The notes below the pieces were generated by a model. The model ran no database searches and had not been told where the DNA came from. It saw nothing but the letters and a program-made list of their open reading frames with translations. A stretch of 14,733 bases of DNA from Euperipatoides rowelli (Eukaryota > Onychophora > Udeonychophora > Euonychophora > Peripatopsidae). The position numbers and the translations under genes are program-made. The stretch is taken from the NCBI GenBank assembly GCA_003024985.2, contig PXIH01S0011260.1. One strand, written 5' to 3'. Shown here one piece after another: positions 1 to 7,901 of this stretch (within the stretch, counting starts at the first letter, position 1; the number at the start of each line of letters is the position of its first letter).

Positions 1-407
1 ATTATGTAATTCTTAAGTTAATTAACTTATTAAAAAAATTAATAAAATATTTAAAAATAACTACTTTAATAAAACAATGAGTTTCTAGTATAACGGAACT
101 AATAGCAATGTAATACTGAAGGGAATCTGAAATGCGGGTCTACCTGCAGCTTTTAAAACTCTAAACGTGTGATAAATATTTACTCTATACATCATGGTGT
201 TTTTTTTCAGTTTGATTTTTGATCCTTTTTATTATTTTATAAAATATTAGTTGTGTTTAATGGCATTTACTGTATAATTCAAAATAATTTCTGATGATGT
301 TTATTCTGCAAAAGATTTAATTTATAAATTGGTAACTATCAACTTCTAAATTATTGCTTATTAAAAATTCACTTGATTTTTATTTTTTTACATCTGATTT
401 TCTGTAG
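1..407. other. DENND4: Intron sequence upstream of exon A
   Basis: This is AT-rich sequence without a recognisable coding stretch. It ends in the T-rich tract and AG (406-407) that act as the acceptor of exon A. In the exon A frame, the codon just before the exon is a TAG stop, so the coding sequence cannot extend leftward here. A 16-bp perfect palindrome, TAAGTTAATTAACTTA, lies at 14-29; it is made only of simple AT-rich words and I assign it no function. I see nothing else. Confidence 0.7.
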
Positions 408-463
408 CTCGATCATGATACTATCACATTAGCTCAACCAGAAGATTCCCCGTTAACTCTTAG
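408..463 (+). CDS. DENND4: DENND4-family Rab GEF, exon A (entry to cDENN)
   Basis: This 56-nt internal exon encodes LDHDTITLAQPEDSPLTL plus the first two bases of a serine codon. It is bounded by a pyrimidine-rich tract ending in TAG (405-407) and by the donor AG|GTAAGA at 463/464. The split codon AG+T completes as serine in exon B, giving the junction LTL-S-GASF. This matches the DENND4 pattern of a short acidic/polar linker ending in PL..SGA.F just before the central DENN core. Alone the exon is too short to be diagnostic. The call rests on frame continuity with exons B to D and on position. The start codon and the N-terminal MABP and uDENN regions must lie left of the window. Confidence 0.85.
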
Positions 464-1436
464 GTAAGATTATTATTCATTTCAATTTATTTTACTACTG
501 TTCAAGTTAATTAAATTATTTAAAATAGATTGACAAATCGGTGAAACGTAAGCTTGCAACACAATTATCAGTGACAACATTTTCTTCTTGTTTTTTTTTA
601 ATTTATGTTTTACTGTAGATGATTTAAAAGGGTTATATACCATTTGTTAAAATATTACTTAAAGATGTAAAATAGTATTTTTTTTAACCTTTATTTTTCA
701 TATAACGATTAGTAGAATTATAAAAGATGCATTATGCCACTAAGATAAAATATTTAGATCAAAAGAATCATAATTAGTTGAAAATGAATAACAAATCATT
801 TAGTTATATTTTTATTTTAACTAATAATTGCAGGTAATATTCTATGTCCTGGGTTAAGTATTTTTGGGCGGTCTGCATTGAAATTTCAGTGGCATTGTAT
901 TTTTTTTTTTTTAATATCCAAATAAAAATCATTCAGAAATCTTAACAGGTGATTTAATAATAGCCTACTTAGCTAAAATTATGTTCTATGTCCCAAAATT
1001 AACAGCAACCTCAAGTAGAAAACTGTAAATTAATGATCCCAATCCAAATTTTCAACTATTACAGAAGTAGATTTTAAAAGAAATGCACCAATCACAAGCA
1101 TGCATCTGTTTATTTGTTTTGGGGACTTATTTTTAAATTTATACTATTTTCCAAAATGTTTTCTGCTAAGGTGTGATTTCCTACATTAAACGCAATATCT
1201 TGGATAACTGCAATGGTAGATGTGTTAGTGTAGAATGGACTCAGCTTATTGTCTCGTTTAGAAAGATTAAAATAGGAACAGTCCTGGTAGTGGCAAAAAA
1301 AAAAATGAAATAATAGTTATATTGGCATGATAATTTTGTAAGAAAGGGTTGAAAATTAATAATAATAATGTTAGAAGAAAGTAAGTTGAATAAATTTCCG
1401 TAAATTTAGTAGCTTTTAATTGCTTGCTCTTCTGTT

Positions 1437-1444
1437 ATCTATAG
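1437..1444. repeat. 8-bp target site duplication, left copy (hAT element 1445-2604)
   Basis: The octamer ATCTATAG directly precedes the CAGTGTTTCCC terminus and is repeated exactly at 2605-2612 after the opposite terminus. It fits the nTnnnnAn preference of hAT transposases (T at position 2, A at position 7). Confidence 0.9.
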
Positions 1445-1577
1445 CAGTGTTTCCCAACCTTTTAATCATTGCGAATTGCCGGACCAGTAATTATATGATA
1501 TTGAATTGTGAATTTAAATACAACAGAGCTCTAGTCTTTGGACTTTCTGTATGTCGAACTTACAGTAACTTAAATAT

Positions 1578-1635
1578 CCCTCTACCCCTCCCCCTGCACC
1601 ATATCCTGAGAATCCCTCTTCCCGTCACTCCTCCC
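1578..1635 (-). other. C-rich tract (G-rich on minus strand; possible quadruplex)
   Basis: Within 58 bp the + strand has six runs of three or more C: 1578-1580, 1585-1588, 1590-1594, 1614-1616, 1621-1623 and 1633-1635. The minus strand therefore carries G-runs with short spacers, apart from one gap of about 19 nt. This is the strongest departure from AT-richness in the window. Quadruplex or i-motif formation is possible but not shown. Confidence 0.5.
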
Positions 1636-1825
1636 TATTCCTAAAATCATTTTAGAAATGCTTAAAAATATAAATCTCTTAATGAAAAAAAAAATGTAGT
1701 TTTTATTATCTCAATCATGTATTACAGTATATCTTATTGTTTAATAATAATTATAATAAATGTTTATGACTTTATGAAGTGAAATCGTTAATAATTTAGT
1801 TTTATTTTTTTTTTACTGATCTACT

Positions 1826-1829
1826 TTAA
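1826..1829. repeat. TTAA target duplication, left (TTAA element copy 1)
   Basis: TTAA immediately precedes AGGTCAAATG. It is repeated at 2484-2487 after the opposite end. Confidence 0.85.
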
Positions 1830-2483
1830 AGGTCAAATGTAACGGATTTTTTAATATTTTTTTATTATTGATTTTCAAAGATTTTTACTAAAAACAAATT
1901 TCCACCAGAAAAAAAAGTTAAAATTTTTTTTTTATTTACAATTACATTTTTAAAATAATTGTCTTTAGCTCCTCCCCCTTAAAATGACATTGTCCACTGT
2001 ACACACCAGGGGGGATATTTTGTGACATCATAGGCTATAAATGAATACTGCTTGCTATACTTAACTATAGAATATTTGCTATCTTTGTCAGCATAAGACT
2101 GCATATCATATGAACTAAGTCTTTAAATACTTGTAAAAAATCATAATCAAATTCATCCTTTGTGTTATTATGGTCCAATTTGTTTTTTTTTTAAAAAAAT
2201 CAAAATGACCTTTAATACAAGTTGAACATACCTCTATTTACATGTTAAATTGTTACAAAGAAAACAGCTGTAGAGACTGTTTCATCGTCAAATTAATATC
2301 AGACCCCCAAAAAATGTGAAATCTTCAATTTGTAATCTCAGACTGAGGAAAGCAAGTCTTAATTTTATCTATAAATAACTTTTTTTTATGCATTTTAAAT
2401 TTTCCAGTGGAATTTTTTTTATAGTAATTATCTTTGAAAATCAATAATAATAAAAAAATTTAAAAATCTGTTAAATTTGACCG
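1830..2483. mobile_element. TTAA-flanked non-autonomous DNA transposon, copy 1 (Kolobok-like?)
   Basis: This 654-bp element has long terminal inverted repeats, about 1830-1908 and 2404-2483. They begin AGGTCAAATGTAAC, contain a well-conserved block TTATTATTGATTTTCAAAGA, and end at CCACCAG/CCAGTGG. TTAA flanks both ends. It shares its full structure with the copy at 5379-6047. The right terminal base is G where T is expected, and the right repeat has extra changes, so this copy is slightly decayed. TTAA duplications occur in the piggyBac and Kolobok superfamilies. piggyBac ends usually start with CC, whereas these start AGG, so Kolobok is my preferred but tentative assignment. There is no open reading frame of transposase size. 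The element sits inside the hAT element 1445-2604 and so inserted later. Confidence 0.9.
2035..2042 (+). promoter_or_regulatory. TATA-like box inside TTAA element copy 1
   Basis: CTATAAAT follows a TGACATCA word (CRE/AP-1-like) and lies downstream of a CTCCTCCCCC box (about 1970-1979). The same arrangement is kept in copy 2. Promoter activity is inference only; the arrangement could instead be a transposase-binding or structural region. Confidence 0.3.
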
Positions 2484-2604
2484 TTAATATTATTACATCC
2501 TTACTCTCATCATTTAATAATAATAACTATCCATGATAATACCATAATAATACGATATATAGATGTATTAGCCTATTTTTTTATACGGCGGTAGGGAAAC
2601 ACTG

Positions 2605-2612
2605 ATCTATAG
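2605..2612. repeat. 8-bp target site duplication, right copy (hAT element 1445-2604)
   Basis: ATCTATAG directly follows the terminus GGGAAACACTG and is identical to 1437-1444. Confidence 0.9.
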
Positions 2613-2999
2613 CATCATTTACTAAACTATAATAAGCTTATTTATTGTAAATTACTAGTAGCTGAAATCATAGAAACAATACATTTTTTTTCTCTCTTTC
2701 TTTAACTTATAAAACACTTTTTTTAATCTATCTTTTTATAATGCATATTTTGATACCCAAAAGTTCTGCAATTATTGTTGTTTTCAAGTGTCTGACTGAC
2801 TATACCATAAATATTGTTCAACAAAGTATTCTATAAATATACAGTACATTTCATATAGTAGATTTACGGTTAAGTATCAAAATTGGAAATTTTGAAAATC
2901 ATTTCTAAACATGTTTTTTTTCTTCTTTTTATCTTGCAATAATTATGCATTTTTCCTATAGCTATTGATTTATGTTAAGAGAGAATTTTTTTTTTTTAG

Positions 3000-3144
3000 T
3001 GGAGCATCATTTCGAACCTTACTTCAAAATCTTGGCCCGGACAATTGCATGAAAGTGTTAGTCTTTGCTTTAACCGAACAGAAGATTCTCATTCATTCTC
3101 TGCGGCAGGATGTACTCACAAGCGTAGCGGAAGCAGTCTCAATG
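3000..3144 (+). CDS. DENND4: DENND4-family Rab GEF, exon B (cDENN core)
   Basis: This 145-nt exon supplies one base to finish a split serine codon, then 48 codons. The product begins [20 protein letters not shown], continues with [18 protein letters not shown] and ends AEAVSM. The block LLQNLGPDN followed by [23 protein letters not shown] is the characteristic cDENN pattern, and the [13 protein letters not shown] wording is that of DENND4 rather than DENND1, 2, 3 or 5. The acceptor is TTTTTTTAG (2991-2999) and the donor is ATG|GTAAGT at 3144/3145, so the exon ends on a complete codon. An in-frame ATG at 2965 lies within the intron and is not a plausible start; the open frame there is chance. 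DENN modules catalyse GDP-GTP exchange on Rab GTPases; Rab10 (and Rab11 for Crag) are the reported DENND4 substrates. Confidence 0.95.
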
Positions 3145-3240
3145 GTAAGTACTAACTAAATCTCTGGATAACTTAGAAGTTTGTTTATTCCAACGTTTAA
3201 CTTTCGCTAACATTTTTCTGATTCAGTGATGAATTTTTCT

Positions 3241-3270
3241 ACAAATCTTATTAGAGCTGGCATTGAAAAA
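3241..3270. repeat. Dispersed repeat, copy a (pairs with 13138-13167)
   Basis: Thirty bases starting ACAAATCTTATTAG and ending TTGAAAAA match 13138-13167 at 26 of 30 positions in the same orientation. Weaker similarity extends a few tens of bases on both sides (ATTCA upstream; TTCAAA and ATGA downstream). It may be a fragment of an old interspersed element. Confidence 0.4.
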
Positions 3271-4435
3271 TTTTTCAAATGAAACGCATGATCATTAAAA
3301 GTTGTTTCCACATTCATTATAAACATAACTGATTAAGCTGTAGTCATTTTTTTCTTTGTGTGCTACCAAAACCTCCATAAGTGAATTTTTATTTCTTAGA
3401 AGTATAGAAATATTATACAAACGTAAGTAGGCAAATATTGTATCTTGCCAATTTATTTTTTAAGAGACGTCAACTGTTAAGATTTAAGCAGAATTGTTAC
3501 AATTTTGGGTGATACGTTAGGTGATCCCGATCATGAACAGATTGTCTCAATGTTTTTAGAAATTAACTTTGTGAGATAAAAAGCACACATTTAATCTTCA
3601 CCTTTTACAGTCTCGTCTAAAAAAAATGGAAAAGTCTATTTGAGATAATTCAGTGCTAGAAAAGACAAAGATTACTTAACAATGTAACAGCCTTTTGCTC
3701 GAATATCTATTGCTAACACAATATATGATTTATTTTAAATGTATTCTTTAGAGTATTTAAACTTTTTCTACTAAATGGCTTTAGATTTGCTTTGTCTTTT
3801 AACTTCAAACTACAATTTATTTCTGTTATTATTAATATTCATGTTCAATTCAATACTGATTCTACTTTGAAGGGTGTTTTCCAAATTTATCTTTGAATGT
3901 AATTAAAAATGTTAATTATGTCTTATATTTGAACATTTTGTAAATTGTTTAGTATATTTTTTGGTATCTTGATTACAATTTTCATATTTACTGATTGCCC
4001 AACTAGCAGTAAATGGATTACTCCGTTGCTAGTCTTTGGAAATTAAATAAATAAATAAACAACTTGTGTTAACATCGAGATAATCTTTTTATTTTTCCAA
4101 CCGAGATAATCTTGCAGGAAATTAGTGTAGTAAATGTATAGCACATATATGCCAGAATTCCTTCGTGGCGTCTTCAATGCAACTTGTTTTTCTTCACATC
4201 TTAAACATAAAGATAATCCTGGTAATACTTTAGATGTTCCATCAAAAAAGGTTAAACGATGACCATTTTTGATGGGTTTTTTAAGAACTTGTTTCATTTA
4301 ATTCAATTATTTTTTTTTTGTGGAACCTGCTTTGTTGCATTCCAGCTAATTCGATCCTTGTGAATCTCAAGTTTTGCATTATCAAGTGAATGAAAGTCCT
4401 GAAAATGTTATGACTTTTAGTGGCAGCTTGTTAGT

Positions 4436-4705
4436 AATTTGGAGGATTTACGTGGTGCATTAAATAAAAAATTTCAGCCCAAGTTCTAGGTATTTTAGTT
4501 ACAGTATACCGCATGGAAATAGTGATTGTGAGCAGATATTTAGCCTGGTTTTAAAAAAAAAAAAAAAAAAAAGGATTTTAGAGCCAATTTATCTGCTAAT
4601 ATTTTAGAAGCACTACTAATAGGTAAATCACAATACATAAGTAATGCTGTTTATTATAAAGATAAATGTTCAGAACATCTCAAGAAAGCTAAAAGGGCCA
4701 CTTAA
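4436..4705 (+). pseudogene. Decayed hAT transposase C-terminus (dimerisation region)
   Basis: Translation in shifting frames reveals a hAT C-terminal dimerisation (hATC-like) remnant. From 4436, one frame gives NLEDLRGALNKKFQ and is then broken by TAG stops near 4488. From 4497, a second frame gives SYSIPHGNSDCEQIFSLVL. After an A-run, a third frame gives DFRANLSANILEALLIGKSQ, continues for about 20 more residues and ends at TAA (4703-4705). The words IPH.N.DCE.IFS and a following LS...LEALL are hallmarks of the hAT C-terminal domain. The frame shift falls in a run of 20 A (4553-4572), probably by slippage expansion. The N-terminal zinc finger and catalytic core are not recognisable upstream, so this is a 5'-truncated or eroded fossil. 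I see no terminal repeats or target duplication around it. Confidence 0.75.
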
Positions 4706-5374
4706 TAAAACTTTCCCAAATTTAAAAATGTATAGCGCTTAATAATTGACCACAATGTAGCCTTCTGGATTGTTAATGTACAGTAATAAAAAAAATATTA
4801 CATTATTTTCAATAGTACTGTATTTACTATTCAGTTTGTTAAATCTGGGGGATAATTTAGCTTCTTCATAAACCTTAGTCAAGGCATTTATTTCAATAAG
4901 AAAATTTACTCTTAAAAGTCTATCCTATATAATATTGTAAAAGAAAAAAATAAATACCAGTAGCCTAATCTTGAAGGGGGCATTTATTATGCCAATTTAG
5001 CAATGTCCATTTTTATTCTTGCAAGTTGGCAACTCTGCTTTCAGCATCTATCACCACCCCGCCAAATAATTGTATTTATTTTAATCTTTTATTTTTATTT
5101 CCTCTTTGAACTATTTTGTATTGGAAAATTACTAAATTTAATACTAATCAAATAATTATTACTATAAATTTGGATGTCATTCCCATGAAGTCATTCCCTG
5201 TATACATCCTTTGTTTGAATACTTGTATAACTTATGTTTGGATTTTTATTTTTATATACTGTAATTTATAAAATTTTGAAATTTGATTTTTTTATGAAAT
5301 TATTTTGGTTTATCATTATTTAATTTAAAGTATAATTCAATCTTCCCCTCATAAATGACAAGCCTATTGTATGC

Positions 5375-5378
5375 TTAA
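5375..5378. repeat. TTAA target duplication, left (TTAA element copy 2)
   Basis: TTAA precedes AGGTCAAATG and is repeated at 6048-6051 after the opposite end. Confidence 0.9.
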
Positions 5379-6047
5379 AGGTCAAATGTAACGGATTTTT
5401 TTAAAAAAAAATTTATTATTGATTTTCAAAGATTTTTACTAAAAATAATTTTCCACCAGAAAAAAAAAAATTAAAAAAAAAAGTTATTTACAATTCAATT
5501 TTTTAAATAATTGTCTTTAGCTCCTCCCCCTTAAAACAACAATGTCTACTGTACACACCAGGGGAGATATTTTATGACATCATAGGCTATAAATGAATAC
5601 AGCTTGCTATACTTAACTATAGAATATTTGATATCTTTGTCGGCTTATAGCTGGAAATCCTATGGACTAAGTGTTTAAATACTTGTAAAAAATCATAATC
5701 AAATTCAAACTTTGTGCTATTATGATCCAATTTGTTTTTTTTTTAAAGAAATCAAAATGACATTTAATGCAAGTTGAACATACCTTTATTTACATGTTAA
5801 ATCATTACAAATAAAACAGCTGTAGAGACAATTTCATCATCAAATTAATCTCAGACCCAAAAAAATGTGAAAGCTTCAATCTGTAATCTCAGACTGAGGA
5901 TAGCAATAGTCTTAATTTTATCTTTAAATAACTTTTTTTTAATGAATTTAAAATTATTTTTTTCCAGTGGAATTTTTTTTTATAGTACGGTAATTATCTT
6001 TGAAAATCAATAATAATAAAAATTAAAAAATCCATTACATTTGACCT
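5379..6047. mobile_element. TTAA-flanked non-autonomous DNA transposon, copy 2 (Kolobok-like?)
   Basis: This 669-bp element is the more intact of two copies. Its terminal inverted repeats span about 5379-5459 and 5964-6047; the outer 24 bp pair with two mismatches (AGGTCAAATGTAACGG against AGGTCAAATGTAATGG). TTAA flanks it exactly. The orientation is the same as copy 1, and the interior is closely similar, with only a handful of differences over the ~130-bp core beginning AATTGTCTTTAGCTCC. The right repeat carries a 5-bp insertion (GTACGGTA against GTA). There is no transposase frame. Superfamily reasoning is as for copy 1. Similar interiors in two copies 3.5 kb apart fit a family that amplified fairly recently, although a local duplication of the element alone cannot be excluded. 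Confidence 0.92.
5587..5594 (+). promoter_or_regulatory. TATA-like box inside TTAA element copy 2
   Basis: CTATAAAT is preceded by TGACATCA and a CTCCTCCCCC box, in the same order and nearly the same spacing as in copy 1. Function is inferred only. Confidence 0.3.
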
Positions 6048-6300
6048 TTAACAAGGTTAAACAAATTTGCCTGTCAGCTGGGCATGTAAAGGCTCATACT
6101 ACAAATGGAATAATTGGCTTGTAGAAGATTCTCTAATCTCCATTTTTTTTTTAATTGGGAGTCAATTTTTAAATATTGCCATTAAAATTAAAATAATTGA
6201 AAATGGTCTATTTTTGACAATTTGATAATGATTTTGTCATCTATTTTGATTAATTGATGTATTGTATTTTAATGCTAAACTTTTGAATATTTGATTTCAG

Positions 6301-6394
6301 ATGATTTTTCCATTTCACTGGCAGTGTCCATATATACCTCTTTGTCCGCTGGGGTTATCAGATGTTTTGAGTGCACCATTACCTTTCATTGTTG
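6301..6394 (+). CDS. DENND4: DENND4-family Rab GEF, exon C (cDENN core)
   Basis: This 94-nt exon encodes [20 protein letters not shown] followed by [11 protein letters not shown], plus the first base of a glycine codon. The aromatic/proline motif [10 protein letters not shown] and the APLPFIVG ending are the most diagnostic DENND4 words in the window; they correspond to the YPF.W...YIP.LP....L.AP.PF..G pattern of all cDENN domains. The acceptor is TTTGATTTCAG, ending at 6300, and the donor is TTG|GTAAGT at 6394/6395. The join to exon B gives VSM-MIFPF, the same length as the usual family sequence, so the exon-opening ATG is an internal methionine and not a start. Confidence 0.95.
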
Positions 6395-6787
6395 GTAAGT
6401 ATTTCATTTACAATAAATCAAACAAATTTGTATTCAGTTTTATATTTTAAAATTACTGTATATTACACTGTATTCTATTCTATGATATTGTAATTTTTTG
6501 AAATGTTAATAGAATTTTCACAAGTGCGATATTGGAGTAAATGTCCAAAATCACTGAAATTTTAAGTTCGTTTCACAATTTAAATTGTCAAATGTTACAA
6601 AAGAAAATATCAATTTTATTGGAATGGGGGCCTATGCTTTATTTTTTTTTTTAGATTTCTGTAAGAATGTGCTAAAACATGTTGCTATTTTTAAATTTTA
6701 TTTTGAAAGAATGTAAATATACCATTTTAATTTGTGCTATGATAAAATGTTTAACAAAGTTTATATAAATTATTGCCGAGAGCTTTG

Positions 6788-6795
6788 ATATACAG
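6788..6795. repeat. 8-bp target site duplication, left copy (hAT element 6796-7155)
   Basis: ATATACAG directly precedes CAGGCATGC and is identical to 7156-7163. It fits the hAT preference nTnnnnAn. Confidence 0.92.
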
Positions 6796-7155
6796 CAGGC
6801 ATGCTCAACCTTTAAAGTATAAGAGCTACTTATCATTTTTTTCTAATTTCTTGCGATCGACCTCAACAAAATGGCGGTCAAACATACTAAAAAATGTCGA
6901 TCAAACATAGGCAGGCCTAGCGTAATCGTGGAATTATGAACTTCGCATACGCATTTTATGAACATTTTCAAAATCTGATTTTTATAGGAATATTGATATT
7001 TTAGCGTGTTTGATGAAGGGATGAAATCAAGCCGATTCGCAAAATATGTAAAAATATTTAAATTTTTTTCTGAGCTTTTTTCTGGGTTTGAAGATTGACT
7101 GAAATTTTCCGAAAGATCGACTGGTCGATCGAGATCGACCGGTTGAGCAGGCCTG
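6796..7155. mobile_element. Intact 360-bp non-autonomous hAT element
   Basis: The left terminus is CAGGCATGCTCAACC and the right, on the opposite strand, CAGGCCTGCTCAACC: a 15-bp inverted repeat with one mismatch and the typical hAT CAGG...CAACC form. An exact 8-bp duplication (ATATACAG) flanks it. Five copies of GATCGAC in either orientation lie near the ends: 6855-6861 and 6896-6902 on the left, and 7115-7121, 7124-7130 and 7133-7139 on the right. They resemble the subterminal repeats bound by hAT transposases. A 112-codon minus-strand open frame (6843-7181) crosses the right boundary of the element and has no transposase signature, so I do not call it a gene. Confidence 0.93.
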
Positions 7156-7163
7156 ATATACAG
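7156..7163. repeat. 8-bp target site duplication, right copy (hAT element 6796-7155)
   Basis: ATATACAG directly follows the terminus GAGCAGGCCTG and is identical to 6788-6795. Confidence 0.92.
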
Positions 7164-7179
7164 TATTATGCCATGAGCC

Positions 7180-7900
7180 AAGCATCTTCCTCAAGGCATT
7201 TTGCTATGAGCTTAATTTTTGTTCCCGTTACCCTTGATGTATGCATATTTTATATAACCAAAAAGGATTAAACTGTTTACCGTATGGTAAACCAAGAATA
7301 AGGTATTCTAAGTTGTGCAATGCTAAACTAGATAGTGTTAGCAGAGCTTCGTTAGTTACCATTAATAATAATTTTAGGCAGACTGACTTTGTTTTACCTA
7401 AGGAGAACATTACAAAATTTACTGGACATTACTTATTAAGGTCTTATAAATTGTTAATATATTGAAACATATTGATTGTGTACCTGATATAACTGAAACC
7501 TTGGATTTTATTAACCTTTGACCCCACGCCCAGGATGAAGAAGCCATTACTAACCTTATTACTCCAACCATCCTTATCCTGAAATTACAAACCAAACTTC
7601 TACCCATACTCACAATCCATCTATCTAGATTGGCTGGAGCTAACCTGATAACACCATTGGATTGAATCAAGCTGTAAGCCATCTCCATGGAAACAAACAC
7701 TACAACTTGCAGCCAATATAAAAAGAAGAAAGAAAGGAACTCTGGCTCTTCTGTTTTCCTAACCTTCAGAGAAGTCACCGATATACAGTATCTTGGTTGT
7801 GAGATTTTCAAAAATATTTTCACATTTGCCAACACCCTGACTAGTGAGGCTTACTTGCCAATAAGGACTTGGTGATCTGCAATTCCCTACTGAACAGTAG
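7180..7900. other. Unrecognised stretch with overlapping open frames
   Basis: This stretch is less AT-rich than its surroundings. It contains several overlapping open frames, the longest 138 codons on the minus strand (7419-7835), with others on the + strand at 7241-7465 and 7687-7875. I recognise no domain in any of them. The + strand frame at 7241 is closed by a stop immediately upstream. It may be an eroded mobile element or simply unique intron DNA. It lies directly right of the 360-bp hAT element but outside its target duplication. Confidence 0.3.
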
Positions 7901-7901
7901 G
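7886..7901. other. Short inverted repeat (7-bp arms)
   Basis: CCTACTG and CAGTAGG are separated by AA. It is a perfect but short hairpin with no T-run or other context to suggest a function. Confidence 0.3.

Larger units (their letters stand above)
1445..2604. mobile_element. Non-autonomous hAT-superfamily element, interrupted by a TTAA element
   Basis: The left end reads CAGTGTTTCCCAACC and the right end, on the other strand, CAGTGTTTCCCTACC: 15-bp terminal inverted repeats with one mismatch. They have the typical hAT terminal form (CAG followed by a TTCCCAACC-like block). An exact 8-bp duplication (ATCTATAG) flanks the element, which firmly supports a hAT insertion. Removing the nested TTAA element and one TTAA leaves about 502 bp, too short for a transposase, and I see no transposase motifs. 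The element must have moved using a transposase supplied in trans. The left arm carries an unusual C-rich tract (1578-1635). Confidence 0.9.
464..2999. other. DENND4: Intron between exons A and B, with nested transposons
   Basis: This is a 2,536-nt phase-2 intron with donor GTAAGA and acceptor TTTTTTTTTTTTAG. Positions 464-1436 and 2613-2999 are AT-rich unique-looking sequence with poly-T runs, in which I recognise nothing. Positions 1445-2604 are a hAT-type element interrupted by a TTAA-type element (1830-2483); both are listed separately. Together they and their duplications make up nearly half of the intron. Confidence 0.85.
3145..6300. other. DENND4: Intron between exons B and C
   Basis: This is a 3,156-nt phase-0 intron, with donor GTAAGT and acceptor TTGATTTCAG. 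Positions 3145-4435 are mostly AT-rich; they include one copy of a dispersed ~30-bp repeat (3241-3270) and an 84-codon minus-strand open frame (4043-4297) that I do not recognise. A decayed hAT transposase tail lies at about 4436-4705. Positions 4706-5374 show only AT-rich sequence. The second TTAA element fills 5379-6047, and 6052-6300 is unremarkable apart from the acceptor. Confidence 0.85.

Noticed and set aside
2965-3159. 64-codon open frame with ATG at 2965
   Set aside because: The first 12 codons are intron sequence, including the poly-T acceptor, and the last five lie beyond the donor. The true coding part is exon B (3000-3144).
4043-4297. 84-codon minus-strand open frame
   Set aside because: No recognisable domain and no splice or promoter context. 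It lies in the intron near the hAT fossil, on the opposite strand to it. I cannot support a gene.
6843-7181. 112-codon minus-strand open frame over the hAT element
   Set aside because: It crosses the right terminus and target duplication of the element, so its first codons come from flanking intron. It shows no transposase motif.
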